The notes below the pieces were generated by a model that worked only from the letters and a program-made list of their open reading frames with translations, did no database searches and was not told the DNA's origin. Positions 1-12,732 of a DNA stretch of 64,000 nucleotides are shown here, one piece after another. Source of the DNA: Chamaecyparis obtusa (lineage: Eukaryota > Streptophyta > Pinopsida > Cupressales > Cupressaceae); assembly GCA_027943335.1 (NCBI GenBank), contig BSBK01007847.1:126501-190500 (forward strand), given 5' to 3'. A program made the position numbers and the translations under genes. The first letter of the stretch is position 1; the number at the start of each line of letters is the position of its first letter.

Positions 1-336
1 TCCAGATCAATCCATCCACCAATACTCCCAAAAAGATGCTCATTCTAAAAAGCATTGGAATATCCAATCCATGGAAAATGCAAAAATCCCTTCAAAATAA
101 AAAACATTCGGAGAAATCTGTAAGAAAGGTGCCCATTTTGAGACCTCTGTAACACAAAAAAAACATCTGACCATCTAGTGGTTAGAAAGACCCATCAAAT
201 TCCATCTTTTTTCTTTAATTTTTTACATTTTTTGTTCCCCTTGATTTTCACTCCAATCAATTCCCATATGTTAACAAAAATGAAAACTCAAAGTCATTCC
301 CTCCAAAGAATAACCTGTGAATCTCTCTTTTTTAAT

Positions 337-436
337 GTTATTTTCACAAAGTAAGAAAATACCTTATCATTTAAATCCTATGAAGTTTCCATTCTTATTT
401 AAATGATAGATTATTTTCATACTTTGTAAAAATAAC
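337..436. repeat. foldback (inverted repeat, 40-bp arms)
   Basis: Positions 337-376 and 397-436 are near-perfect reverse complements with a 20-nt loop. The outer ends read GTTATTTT and AAAATAAC. RNA from either strand would fold into one long hairpin. This is the form of a small MITE or a miRNA-like foldback, and no clear target duplication is visible. Confidence 0.7.
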
Positions 437-881
437 GTTCATAACAATAATAATATGTAAAATAATAAAAAGACTATATGTAATAGTATTTTTTAAGATA
501 TTTCAATATTTTTGTTTTATTCAAATATCACTTTTATTTTGATACTTGATATTGATACAAACCTATAATATTTTCATTTTCATTTATATTTGGATCATTT
601 GAAGTACACATATATTTCTTAATTAATATTCTTGTTGCACAAACACCATAATTCACTAAATGACTTACGCATTGACTTTAAATAGACCCTAAAACATTTC
701 TAATTGACCTTCAAAAAATAGAAAGGAAGTTTTGAACTTGTGACCTCTTTTTTATGAGTACAAGCTCTCCACCATTAGATCAAACTAGACATTGATAATT
801 TTGAGTTGTGAGATGTGTATTTCAATAGAAGTATGTAGTTTCCGAGAAAGAGAGACGCTTGGGCAAAAAGCTTTAGTCACT

Positions 882-1033
882 GAAAATTATAGCTTAATTA
901 GTGTTTTTTAAGTGCTCCTGCTCTTTTATTGCATTTCTTTTGTAATATAAATCATGTTGTATGTGTTCATTTTTTTAATATAAATCAAACAAATGCTTGA
1001 GAATTATAGCTTAATTAGTGTTTTTTAAGTGCT
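882..1033. repeat. direct repeat pair, about 35 bp
   Basis: The string beginning GAAAATTATAGC at about 882-916 recurs at about 1000-1033 as GAGAATTATAGC, and both run into GTGTTTTTTAAGTGCT. The following sequence (ATAAATCATG) is also partly shared, so this is probably an old tandem duplication of about 118 bp. Confidence 0.6.
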
Positions 1034-1177
1034 TTGGCTTAAAATTACATTTATTTTGTAGTATAAATCATGAAAAGTGCAATGAATGGCCTAGTTTTTG
1101 TCTTTTCAGGTTGTTGTCTTTACAAACATAATCTTTGGGAAAGCTATTGAATTTTTGTCTATAGCCTATTATAGAGA

Positions 1178-1474
1178 TCTTATTTTGGCACAATCAAGGA
1201 GAAAGTGGGCAACAATTTTGAGACAAATTGTGCATATTCTATTATCCTAGAAAGAAAAATCTTATGAAGAAGATAATTGGGCTCCATCACTAGAGAGAGA
1301 GAGAGTCTAATAAAATCCCCCTCTATTATATTGTGATAGATTCCATACCCTAATATAAAGCTCTTATTTTGGCACAATCAAGGAGAAAGTGGGCAACATT
1401 TTTGACACAAATTGTGCATATTCTATAATCCTAGAAAGCAAGATCTTATGAGGAAGATAATCGGGCTCCATTAC
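1178..1474. repeat. direct repeat pair, 113 bp
   Basis: 1178-1290 and 1362-1474 are two equally long, closely similar copies that run from TCTTATTTTGGCACAATC to GGGCTCCAT. They are separated by 71 bp of AG-rich and AT-rich sequence. I see no coding content. It looks like a local segmental duplication. Confidence 0.75.
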
Positions 1475-2149
1475 AAATAGGTTCATGTTGCCTTATACAT
1501 TTTAAATTAGTACTGATACAAATTATTTGATGATAAAAATGGACCATTTTTTATAGTAAGATGAAATATTCTATTATAACTAAACAACTCTCACCTAATG
1601 TTTTTAATGTATAAATAAATTTTAAATCAAAACTCATTACCCTAAACTGCATATACATTATTTCACTTTAATATACATTTTAAATTCTTAATAAAATACC
1701 TTATACCAACTAACTATAATTATTATATAAATTGATATATTAGAATAGAATCATATTTTTATTTATTATATGCTTATTTAACTTTTAACATTTTATGAAA
1801 AAAAATGAGACAAAAAAATAATTTTACTTCAATATTTTTAATATATAATAAAACTATTTTTGTTAAAGTGAAAGAAAAATTGAAAATAATAAATTAATTT
1901 TATGTGAATATTCCTAATAGATAGTAAGACTTAAGTTTTTAAATAAGTAAAATAAAATTTGAAGATAATATTTTTTTTATTTGAATATTTTTAATATATG
2001 ATAAATGTTATTTTTTAAAAAATAAAAGAAAATTGTAAAATAATAATATAGTGTGTTTTTTTATTAAATACAAGTATTTAGAAAATTATATCAATATATA
2101 AATAATTTGATAAAATGTTTTTTTCTAATGATAATACAAAATATTATAG

Positions 2150-2359
2150 TCATTTATTTAGTCATTTTATTTGTCTGACCAAGTGTTTAGTTCTGATTTT
2201 ACCTAATGACCAAATTAGTCATTTATTTAGTCACTTATACTTGTGAATTACAAAAGAAATAGTAGAATTTGATCATTTTTAGTTACATGACTACAAGTTA
2301 TAGTCTTGTGACTAAAACTTTTAGTCAGATAGTCATTTATTTTCTAAATTCTACTAGTG
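2150..2359 (-). mobile_element. CACTA-type DNA transposon end with subterminal repeats
   Basis: Read on the minus strand, 2359 begins CACTAGTAGAA, a typical plant CACTA (En/Spm) terminus. The next 200 bp contain many short TGACTAAA/TAGTCATTTA motifs in both orientations, resembling the subterminal transposase-binding repeats of that superfamily. The other terminus and a 3-bp target duplication were not located, so it may be a fragment or a non-autonomous copy. The assignment rests on terminus and motif clustering only. Confidence 0.45.
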
Positions 2360-2436
2360 TAAGGTTGGGTTATAACACAAGGATCAACTGTCATAGAAGT
2401 ACGCAAGGCAAAGAAAACACATTAACCCTAACCCAG

Positions 2437-2809
2437 TGTATGGTTTCACAATAGATGAAGATAATCACACCATTGTCTCTCTCTCAAGGATAATATATCT
2501 ATTCTAAGGATTACCTATTCCATCATGAAATACACTTGAATTGTCAACCCAGGAACGTAGGACTTGAAATGGGTCAGCACAGTTTGTGCACTAAGTTCCT
2601 TTAGGAGTCATAACACCTATGTTGCAGGAAAGTAAAATGCATTGGAAGAATCTATACTGCTGCTACAAAATAGTAAACACACCTTGGCTAACAACAGATA
2701 ATTGCAGAAAGCTTAAAAATGAACCTAAACTAATTAACAACTCAGAACATCCACTATGATCATTTTCTGCAAGTGCTGTAGGAAATTTCACAGTAATAAT
2801 GTTGCAGGA
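2437..2809 (-). repeat. Element A 3' LTR (shared 373-bp part)
   Basis: It matches 11003-11375 over exactly 373 bp without indels. I count 8 mismatches by eye, mostly transitions. The outer edge begins TGTATGGTTTC on the plus strand, so the LTR ends in ...CATACA in its own orientation. At 2809 it runs directly into coding sequence of the second ORF with no purine tract visible. This suggests that the U3 part was deleted. Confidence 0.8.
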
Positions 2810-4429
2810 AACTGTTCCTTCAGACAAACAAAATACACCCTTGGTGGTGGTCTACAGGCCATGACTTGGCCAGCTAACTTTAAGGCCTTATTCATCTGTT
2901 GTTTCTGTTTCTCAAGCTGCTCCTTAAGGGATTCAATTTCCTCATCTTTATCAAATATTATTTTCTGAATTTGGTCTCATTCTTGTTTCCACAAGGTCTT
3001 TTGAAAAATGAAGTGATTGTATAAACCAAATAATACAGATTGAATTGTAGATGAAGGGAATTCTTGGGCCATAACTTTCTTCTTTTGTTCCTTAGCAACT
3101 TGCTGGAAATAATGGGTGTACCAGGAGGATCTATAAGGTATGATAGAAACATTAGAGTATACAGGGACTGGTGGAGAAGTAGGTTGAACACTTTTAGGGG
3201 CATTTTCTGTGACTACAACATGATTTGACTCACACATTTCTTGATCACCCTGTGGCATTTCACTGTCAGACTCATTTTCACATGTTTCCACATTTTGGGG
3301 TTCCAATTGTATAGGAGAGACATCTGGAATATTCTCGACCTACGATTCTGCATGAGGTTTTAACATTGAAACATTTAGGTTTTTAGGGGAAACTGAGGAT
3401 ACTTGACCTCGCATGCGAGGGCTTCGACGTACAGGAACCTCATTAACCTCTATTGCTTTGTGGGTCCATTTTGGTTTAGATGGTGCTGGGATAGATACTA
3501 GAGGAATAGTTACTGCAGGAGTAGACCTTTTTCTCTTTGCCACTTGAATAGAAGGGTTTTGGGCTTTCCTTTTAAAATTAGGGCTCTCTTCATCAACCTT
3601 ATATTTGCCTTTGTCTCTAGAAGAGATAGGTATATCACCCTCTAAATTAAGCCCAACAAATTTATCAGTAGGGGGTAATGTTGGTTCTTTCTCCATTTTA
3701 GCTAGATTTTGACTAGGCCCCGCAATCTCTTCCTCATTCCCTAAATTTTGCGGGACAAGGTTGGCTTGAGGCTACAAGGTTTTAAATTCAACAAATTCTG
3801 CCCACGATACAGGGGAGGATTCCCTAAGAGATCTTTCAACTAAAAGTTTAACTAGGGCATGATGAGAAATAGAATTTTCATTTCCTTTTTGAGTTTTTTC
3901 AGAACTAATACACAATATATTGTAAAGCAAATTGGGGATATTAACTTGAATGTTATGCCTTACACAACTAAGCAACTTAAAATGATGAGCGTGCAGGTTT
4001 GAAAATCTACCTTCGCAGGTCAAGTACCTAATGATATGGTTCGCCAATTCTAGATATGGTGCTGGAAGAGAGAGTCTCTTACACCCTTGCTTTGAGATTT
4101 CTAGCGGAGGGTCACCTGGCCAAGAAAATTCTGCCCGAGATGACCTGGCATCATGTTCATTTGGATAATGCTCTCCATTAATTGGTAGTCCTTTGACTTT
4201 TGCTATCCACTCCTTAGTAGCAACCAATGTTAATCCCCATACTGTGGCTTCTCCCTCATTGAACGTCCTCATTAACTCCATTGCTACTTCTTCATTGAAC
4301 TCTGTTAACAGCAGGAAGTAGCCAAGCCATCCACAAGCGTTGAATCTTCAGACCGCTTCCACGTCTGCTAGTAGAATACCATGGACAACCGGCTCATGTC
4401 TCTGCAATTATCCTCCCATCTTCAAAATG
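2810..4429 (-). pseudogene. Element A second ORF (Athila-type env-position ORF)
   Basis: One minus-strand frame runs from an ATG at 4427-4429 down to the LTR edge, interrupted by several stops (near 4414, 4350, 3770, 3337 and 2975) but no frameshift. The N-terminal part (about 3780-4350) has the RFNACGW...KEWIAKVKG...LTCEGRFSNLHAHHFKLL pattern. I associate this with the 'putative plant transposon protein' domain found in Athila-type ORFs. The middle is basic and rich in Pro and Ser (KRKR, RRSPRMRG). The C-terminal end (about 2820-2960) is a predicted coiled coil with repeated KEQLEKQKQQ. The position downstream of integrase is where Athila elements carry an env-like ORF, but I see no clear membrane segment. 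The function is unknown. Confidence 0.65.
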
Positions 4430-5200
4430 CCTAGTTTTAAATTTCTCTATTCTCACCACCCTGATAATTTTTACCCCCTTAACACTGTGCAAATACCTTC
4501 TTCTCATAATTCAAATTGATCTTTCTGAGAAATGCCAATACCACATTCTCTTAACATGGCTCTGTTATGTTTGGCATGTAAAATAATGATGCTATTAATT
4601 ATGAAGGACATCAAGGTTTTAACTGGAAGTGTTCTCGTATAAATCATAGTCCTTTTAAGTCATGTCAAACTCAGGAAATCTTTCCCAAAATCGGAATGAA
4701 AAGGTATGACAAATACAATAAAGATTTTAAAATTAAAAACAGACCGCAGCCAAAGTACAACATATAACATGGACATGACTAGGGTGATGTGGAGATGACA
4801 CTTGGAAATTAATACACTTTCCCTTCCCCCCATGAAATTTGGACAAGTGTCCACACTTAAAAAAAATTTCGCACAGGAATGGAAAACTGGCTTAAGGCTT
4901 ATACAATATATTTAATGTAGTATTTAGATATAATTATCGAAACCTATGCACTAAAAATGAGTAAAAAGTAAAAATGTTGTACCTAAAAATTTTAGATCGT
5001 ACATCTTCATGCAAGTTGATGAGTTGGTGAAGTCTGGTAACTGCAGAAAAGGTGTTGACAACATGTTTTATTGAAAGCAGTAAAAACAAAATTTGTGGGT
5101 GACATGGAGTGTGAGTGGATGGTAGACAAAGAAATGAGATGAGTTGATAAGAAGAAAATGAAAAATGAATTAAAGAACAGACCTCAGATGGAATGAGGTT
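4430..5200 (-). other. Element A spacer between integrase and second ORF
   Basis: About 770 bp without a convincing frame on either strand. Short open stretches here have no recognisable domain. A purine tract (TTAAGGGGGTAAAAA on the minus strand, near 4469-4483) is visible. It may be a secondary polypurine tract but is not at the LTR border. Confidence 0.4.
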
Positions 5201-5203
5201 TTA

Positions 5204-8200
5204 TTATGGGTGCTCATTGAAGGCTTGTTATGGTACGGCTGCAGGAAGAAGGCTTGCACCCTCTGCTGCAGGAACTGTGTCCGTAGGAGCTGGTAAATTT
5301 CTTGGTTGGAACTGTTGCAGGAACTCATCCTTGGTCTGTGGTTTATGATAGAGGCGCAATCGGTGGCCATTTACAAGTAGTTTGAACTAGACTGGATCAA
5401 TGGTTGTCAGATGGACTCCTCCATTGTCGAATACATATTGAATTTTGTAAGGCCCTAGCCACCGAGTCTACAATTTTCCTAGAATCTCCTTGAATTGAGA
5501 ATCATATAAAAGAGCCCAATCTCCCACTTGGAAGTGTTTATTCATGATATGTGCATCATGCCACTTCTTCCATTGTTTCTGAATGATCTCTGTTCTTTCC
5601 AAAGCTATCTTTCTCATTTCATCCAATGTGTTCAAGTGGAGAAATCTCTCTTCTTGTGTTGCAGGAAGGCTGATGTTCAATTCTAGAGCAGTGCACAATG
5701 TTTTATGTTCAAATTCAATGGGCAACATTGTTGCTTTGCCATACACAAGTTCAAATAGGGTGAATCTAGTTGTTGTCTTCCATGTAGTTTGGTAAGCCCA
5801 GATGGCTTCAGTTAACCTGCTGCTCCAATCCCTCTTATGTATTTGCACTATCTTGGTCAGAATGGCCTCAATTTCTCTGTTGGTGACCTCTGCTTGCCCA
5901 TTTTCCTGAGGGTGATAAGGGCTGGATTTCCGGTGCCTTATGTTGTATTCTTTCATAAGTTCAGTGATCAAATTTGATGTGAGCTGGGCTCATTGATCTG
6001 TTACAAGTTCTCTAAGAACTCCGTAGCGTGTGAATATTTCTTCATATAAGAATTTAGCTACTTTCTCATCTCTTGCATTTTTCATTGCCCTGACTTCCAC
6101 CTATTTTGTTAAATAATCTGTACATACCAAGATGTAGGATTTTCCATTTGATGGTGGGTCAATTGGCCCTATGAATTCTATACCCCACTTGTCAAAGGGT
6201 GTTACAACAACCTATGGATTGAGTGGCATCTCATCTGATCTGGTTGGCCAGCCCATTCTCTGGCATTTGTCACACTTGGTTGTATAATTTGTTGCATCCT
6301 TATGTAATGTTGGCCAATTATATCTAGTTGTAAGTATCTTTAATGCTGTTCATTTTCCTGCAAAATGGCCTCCACATGGTTCATCATGAAAAGCATGTAG
6401 TATGTCATATATTTCATCTTCCCTGACACATCTCCTCATGATATGATCTGGTCCAATATAGAAGAGATTGTTATCTATCCATGAATAATGAAAACTTTTC
6501 TCTACAAGCTTCTTCCTGTCTTTTTGGGAGAAGTGTGGGGGCATTTTATTTGCAGCAAGATAGTTTTCTATATCTCCATACCATGGTGTATGGGTTGCTA
6601 TGTGGAACAAATGCTCATCTGGAAATGTATCTTCAATTGGATTTGGATCTTCATCAACAAGTTGCAGTCTAGACAAATAGTCAACAACTACATTGGCCTT
6701 GCCTAGCTTATCAACAATGGTTATATCAAACTCTTGCAATAACAAGAGCCATCTTGCCAATCTTCTAGTTACAGCAGGTTTGTTCATCAAGTACTTTATG
6801 GCTGAGTGGTCTGTATGAACAAAAATAGGATAGCCAATTACATAATGTCAGAATTTGTTCAATGCATAAACTACAGCTAAAAGTTCCTTCTCAGTTACTA
6901 TGTAGTTTAGTTCAAGGCCATGGAGGCTTTTACTAATATAATAGATTGCATTTTCAAGGTTAGCAGGCTTTTGTCATAATACAACACCTACAACATAGTC
7001 TGATGCATCAGTATGGATATGAAATGGAATAAACCAATCTGGTCCCTTAAGAACTGGTGCTGTGGTGAGGAGTTTCTTAAGCTGCAGGAAGGATTCATTA
7101 CATGCTGGTGTCCAAATGAATTCAGCTTCTTTAGTCAGCAGTGTATACAAAGGACTAGCTATTTGACTGAAATTTTGAATGAAACGCTTATAATAGCAAG
7201 CATGACGTAAAAAAGATCTTACATCCTTTGGTTTAGTAGGTGTGGGCAATGTTAGAATTACCTCTATCTTGGCTAGGTCCAATTGTATCCTTGTGGCTGA
7301 TATAAAATGACCAAGCACCACCCCTTCCTGCATAAGCATGAAACATTTCTCACTATTAAGTGATATATTATGTTCTTTGCATCGGTCAAGAACCTTTTCT
7401 AGATTCATCAATGCCTCCTCAAACGTCACTCCAAATGTTGTAAAATCATCCATATATATTTCCATACAGTCATGTGATATGTCAGCAAAAATACTAATTA
7501 CAACTCTTTGAAATGTTGCTGGAGCATTACACAGGCCAAATGGCAACATAGAGTATGAAAAAGTACCCCATGGGCATGTAAATGTAGTCTTATCCTGATC
7601 CTCTGGAGCTATACTTATCTAATTATAACCACTGTATCCATCAAGAAAAGAAAAATATTTCTTACCAGCCAGAGTATCCAGAACTTGATCAATAAATGGT
7701 AAAGGAAAATTATCCTTCTTTGTTGCCTTATTCAATTCTCTGTAATCTACACAAATCCACCATTTCCCTCCCTTTTTAGGTACTATAACCAGAGGTGAGA
7801 CCCATCGACTATCAAATATAGGGTATATAAAACTAGCATCAAGCAATTTTTGTAGTTCAGTTTTAACTATTTCCCTGAGTGCTGGATTAATCCGCCTCTG
7901 GGGTTGACGGAGTGGCAGGCACCCTTCATTGATATATATTCTATGAGTGCATAATGTGGGGCTTAACCCTTTCATATCTCTATAGTCCCATGCAAAAGCC
8001 TTTTCAAGTTTTTGAAGAAGCTTTGTTAACTGTTTCAACTGTTTGGGAGGCAGTTTGTTATTGACATGGAGATTATGACCTTTTGACAACTCAACAGTAG
8101 CTGTGAGATTAACCATAGCAGCTTCAGAGATGGGACTTGTATCTAGTTCACATGGTAAAAGCTGATGGATAATGTCTGGCTCCTTAGGTAGAAAATAATT

Positions 8201-10876
8201 CTCAGTATATTCCTCATATGTAGTTAGTTCCAACACAGAGCTATCAGATACATCCTTTTCTACCACACAAGTATTATTAAGAATACTCTGAATTACTAAA
8301 TCCTCCTCCTGCAGCTTTAGAAAAGACTGTTTATGTAACATCATATGTTGTACTACAGAGTTTAACTCTTCCTCTCCATCCCCTAAATATGGCCATACAG
8401 GTGTGCTTAAATCTAGTTGGGGTTGTGCTGGAGGATACAAGACAAATTTCTTTGCTACCTGTCCATCCAATATGGTCATACTCCTTGACCTACAACTTAT
8501 ATTTGCAACAACTGTAGCTAACCATGGTCATCCTAAAATGACAGGGTAACCGGTTAAGTTGACTTTTGGAGATAGAATCATAAAATTTGCAGGGTACTCT
8601 AGAGAATCTAGGGCTACTACTATGTCCTCTATCATCCCATCAGGAGTGATAGTAGAACTATCGGTAAGTTACAGAATTGTTGGGGTAGCCCATAATCCTT
8701 CTATGTTCAGCTTTTTCATAGTATCCTTGGTCATTACATTTATAGCAGCACCAAGATCAATCAAGGCATTTTTAACTGACTGACCATTTATAATCACATT
8801 CACAACTGGACTTTCGAGATCTGAATATTTAGGAATAAACAATTTCCCTAACATGATGTTAGCCAATTGTCCTATAACATGGACTATGGTTGGGTCCTTT
8901 TTCTTCCTCCCGGGCTTTTTGAGATAGGCTTCTCTGATAGCTTTTCCATAAATAGGAACATCCTTAATAGCTTGGAACAAAGGAATCTGGACATGCATGT
9001 TCTTCAACTAGTCAATCATGTCAAAGGATTGTTCCTTTGTTTGTGCAGGTTTACTTTGTATGAGCTTTTGTGGAAAAGGAGGTTCAACTGCTGTTTGATT
9101 TTGAGCTGAACTAGTTACATTGGTTGGGTCAACTGTTTGCGATAGAGAAGTTGCTGGTGCTGATGTTGCGGGAGGATCTGGTATTTCAGTTATAAGAGGT
9201 GGTTCAGGTGCTGGTAGGGTTGTACCAAATCTCAAATGTATATCTGCGACACTTAGAGCATAAGCAGGATACTATTGAGCATCAGCAACATACATTGGTT
9301 GTTGTGGCTACTGGTTATTTGGATTTGGCTGAGGTTGTGCAGGAAACTGAGTCTATTTTTGAGGTCCAAAACTTGCAAGTGGTGGCATTAGTGCAGGTAT
9401 ATTTTCTGGAGGTGGTAAAGGTTGGTATCTAGTATTGTTAGACCATTACTGAGGTCCTCTCCATTGGTTTGTAGACTGCCAATTCCCTTGGGGTGGTTGC
9501 CATTGGTTTGGGAACTATGGCCATTAAAGTTGTTGTGGAGGATACCATTGACTTTGTGGATTATTTTTCCAAGCATTGTTCCAATTAGGTTGATTATATT
9601 GTGGAGGACCTTGGACACTACGGTTTGGCCATTGATTACTATATGGATTTGAATTTTGTAAAGGGTCTTGAGGCATACCTTGACGTGGGGCCCATGGCTG
9701 ACATTGAGCAATGAAGAATACTTGCTCGTCTTCTCCTTCTATCTTTAGGTACTCAGTTGGAAGATGATGGTTTTCAACATTAGCGACCAATTTGCAGTGA
9801 CAATCTTTCTTCTGTTTCTGGCAGTGTGGACAGTACTCAGCTAACTGCACCTTGGCCTCTACATGTTTCTTCTTAGCAGCCATTGTATCCAAATGTGTGG
9901 CGACATCATTGATGATGTCTTTCTTGAAATCAGACAACAAATTTGAAATTTCCATCTTTGAAATACCAGAGCCACTTCCCTTGGTTATTGCTGAGCGAAA
10001 TCCCCTTCCTTTCTTTACTATTGACCTAGAGTAGTTCTGGCAAATCTTCTGAAGGTCATCCCATGAAGATTGAGATATGTCTCCTCCTACCATTAGATCC
10101 AATGCTTCAAGACATTTCTCATTTACTCCTCTGAGAAAAATCAGCTTCTGGGACTCCTCCTGCAAGGTATGTTGTGGGTTCTGTTGTAAGTTGAACAGGA
10201 AGCGAGATATATAATCTTATAATGTTTCATCTTCCTATTGTGACATTCTAAAAATGTCATCACCTTTTGAATCATTTCCCCTGCAATATTCCTTATACTT
10301 CCTAAGAAACAGGCCTCTCATATCATCCCAATTTGCTACTGCATTTTCCCCCAAGCCCATAAACCATTTTAAAGCTGACTCTTTTAGTGTGGCTGGGAAT
10401 AATTTTAGCTTGTGACTGTCATTATTATAGTCAAAGCTCCGACACAGGATATCAAATTCGAACAAAAAAGTATCAGGATCCTCTATGACGAGACCATAAA
10501 ACTTCGGTAATGCTGATGCAGGTATATTTTTTAGATTGGGATTATTGATGAGACTTGGTATTGGAAATGGAAATGTGGGAGCAGCCATAGCTGGAGGTAT
10601 GGGATATTGAAACTATGGCTGGAAGTTGGTAATTGTTGGGGGATTCTGGACAACAGGCGGTCCTGAAGTGGGGTTAGTATGGAAGCTAGCCAATATTTCT
10701 TCAAATGGACAGAGGTCAAATTTTTTCTGGATGTCTTCTTCTACTGAAGATGATGATGCAGTAAACTCTGGGCTTGCGTCAAGAAATGGCAGTTCGGGTT
10801 CTTCAAATTCTTCTTTTGGTTTTACAGGCTCCTTAGGAAGGAATCTACCATGGACATCTCTCCTTCTTCGATGCAT
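5204..10876 (-). pseudogene. Element A gag-pol polyprotein, single frame with stops
   Basis: The ATG at 10876 (MHRRRRDVHGRF) to the TAA at 5204 is 5673 nt, or 1891 codons. All recognisable pieces lie in this one frame and are broken only by stop codons. Gag core is at about 10170-10580 (KLFPATLKESALKWF), followed by a Pro/Gln-rich tail with a Cys/His cluster (CPHC...CHC). The protease has ALIDLGAAINVM (about 8745-8780), the DLGA variant usual in Athila. RT runs about 7100-8150, with IYMDD near 7450. RNase H has HTDASDYVVG (near 6990). Integrase has a zinc-binding region around 6250-6420 and SSPYHPQENGQAE near 5910. The encoded enzymes would copy and integrate the element RNA. Stops include CAG-to-TAG and TGG-to-TGA or TAG types, so the copy is not functional. 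Confidence 0.85.
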
Positions 10877-10980
10877 GCAAGAAATTGGTGACTTGTTAAT
10901 CAAGCCCACAACTTTGCAGTTCCTAGCTAACAAACTAATCTGAAAATAAATGACTCATGAAGGTTCCTAGCTTGACACCA

Positions 10981-10998
10981 TCCCCGGCAGCGGTGCCA
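10981..10998 (-). other. Element A primer binding site (tRNA-Asp type)
   Basis: On the minus strand this reads TGGCACCGCTGCCGGGGA, four bases inside the LTR edge at 11003. It closely matches the tRNA-Asp-type primer site common in Athila and Tat elements, which primes minus-strand DNA synthesis. Confidence 0.85.
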
Positions 10999-11002
10999 AA
11001 AA

Positions 11003-11375
11003 TGTACGGTTTCACAATAGATGAAGATAATCACGCCATTGTCTCTCTCTCAAGGATAATATATCTATTCTAAAGATTACCTATTCCATCATGAAATACA
11101 CTTGAATTGTCAACCCAGGGACGTAGGACTTGAAATGGGTCAGCACAGTTTGTGCACTAAGTTCCTTTAGGAGTCATAACACCTATGTTGCAGGAAAGTA
11201 AAATGCATTGGAAGAATCTATACTACTGCTACAAAATAGTAAACACACCTTGGCTAATAACAGATAATTGCAGAAAGCTTAAAAATGAACCTAAACTAAT
11301 TAACAACTCAGAACATCCACTATGATCATTTTCTGCAAGTGCTGCAGGAACTTTCACAGTAATAATGTTGCAGGA
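11003..11375 (-). repeat. Element A 5' LTR (shared 373-bp part, U5/R side)
   Basis: Direct repeat of 2437-2809. The inner edge begins TGTACGGTTTC immediately next to the primer site. The sequence beyond 11375 has no counterpart at the left end but carries a promoter-like TATA box, so the full LTR is probably longer than this shared block. Confidence 0.8.
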
Positions 11376-12732
11376 CTAATATAGTAAATCTATATGAAAA
11401 CAGGAAACTACAAGAAATGAATCTATTCTACCTAAATCTATTCCACCTCCCAAGTGGGCCCCCTTGGTTGGCTTCAATTAACTATGAACACAACAAGTAC
11501 TCAAAATCTCTCTTCCATTAAAATCCTTCTTTGATTACATAAAAATTGAATAATTCATGAAGAACAGAAAAGAGTAACTTCTAAATCTAAATCAGCATTA
11601 TCTATTTTCTCATTAGCTTACTAAGACGATCCAAATCTACTATATAGAGGATTGGATGCTTATTAAAAACATAACATAAAAAGCCTTGAACAAACATCGC
11701 TAGAAAAGAAGGCGGAAGATCAACCATGACATAGTACATTTACTACCAAGCAACAGAATAACAACTTGCAAGAAATATAGCAAGTTGTATCCCCTATATT
11801 CTTTGGAACAACAACTCCTTTGCAGGTGCAGCTTATCCAACAGAACTGAAATGCGCTTTCTTTGCCATGACCGGTCTCCATTATCCTCCTCCTTAAATGC
11901 AGTAATCATCACTCTTTGCGTCGCTCCTCATTCTCTTGAAAAGTTAGCAACATGCGGAACACATATGCAAGATAACATTCCTACTTTTACTCATATATTA
12001 TAACATAGCTTAAAATAATTATATGAAATACTGCATTCTATGTATAATATTAAGCAAAACATGTCATACACACTACCCATAGGTTTAGTAGGTTCTAGTT
12101 GTCTTTGGCATAAGTTCACAAGATATTTACTACAAGTGTTTAGAAATGTTTTGTCAAAGCACAAAGAGTGTGTCCAAACTATGAAATCTATATCAAAATT
12201 AAGACATTAATATGCCTCATCAGCCAGCCTCTGGTAACAATCATAACATGATGACATACAAAATTCCCTCCTACCCAAAACATAGAAGGAAAAACATGCA
12301 AAAGAATTTAATAATAATAAAATAATGTGTAAAGTTTCATTACATAAATTTATCTATTAAATAATCACTAAACGATTTATAATTACAATTGTCGAATTAA
12401 ACTCTAACATAAAATAAATCAATTTATAATGTTTTAAATTGATTCCCAATTTTTAAAAAAATTACTAACACAATATAATTTACATCATAACAAAATAAAT
12501 CTGTTTTTAACTAATTAACAACAATAGCCTAATAATATTAAAACATCATTTAATATTATAAATCGATGAATATTAATAATAAAAAATTATCAATTATTAT
12601 TATTATTATGATTAATAATACTAAACAATAATTAATCTTTTAAATAATAATAAAAAAATCTAATATATTAATTACCATATTTGTTTATATATATATTTAA
12701 AAATTTAAAATAATTATCATGCAATTTAATTG
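11376..12732. other. probable rest of element A 5' LTR, then AT-rich flank
   Basis: 11376 to about 12000 is of mixed composition and likely includes U3 of element A, although its outer end cannot be placed. From about 12000 the sequence becomes very AT-rich with TAAT/ATTA runs. No gene is seen. Confidence 0.4.
11637..11650 (-). promoter_or_regulatory. candidate LTR TATA box, element A
   Basis: On the minus strand this reads CCTCTATATAGTAG. It lies upstream of the shared LTR block in the element's orientation, as expected for the U3 promoter that would drive genomic RNA. Confidence 0.45.

Larger units (their letters stand above)
1..2149. other. AT-rich intergenic DNA, no gene seen
   Basis: I see no convincing coding sequence. 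The stretch is strongly AT-rich with many homopolymer runs. It contains a foldback at 337-436 and two pairs of direct repeats, listed separately. Confidence 0.6.
2437..11375 (-). mobile_element. Element A: Athila-like Ty3/gypsy LTR retrotransposon
   Basis: Two 373-bp direct repeats (2437-2809 and 11003-11375) bound a minus-strand gag-pol and a second ORF. Reading from high to low coordinates the order is LTR, tRNA-Asp-type primer site, gag, protease, RT, RNase H, integrase, second ORF, LTR. The DLGA-type protease motif, the primer type and the extra ORF after integrase all point to the Athila lineage. The right LTR probably continues beyond 11375, because a TATA box lies at 11641-11649 in the element's orientation. 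The left LTR may therefore be truncated. I found no matching target duplication; the left outer flank reads CCCAG. Confidence 0.85.
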
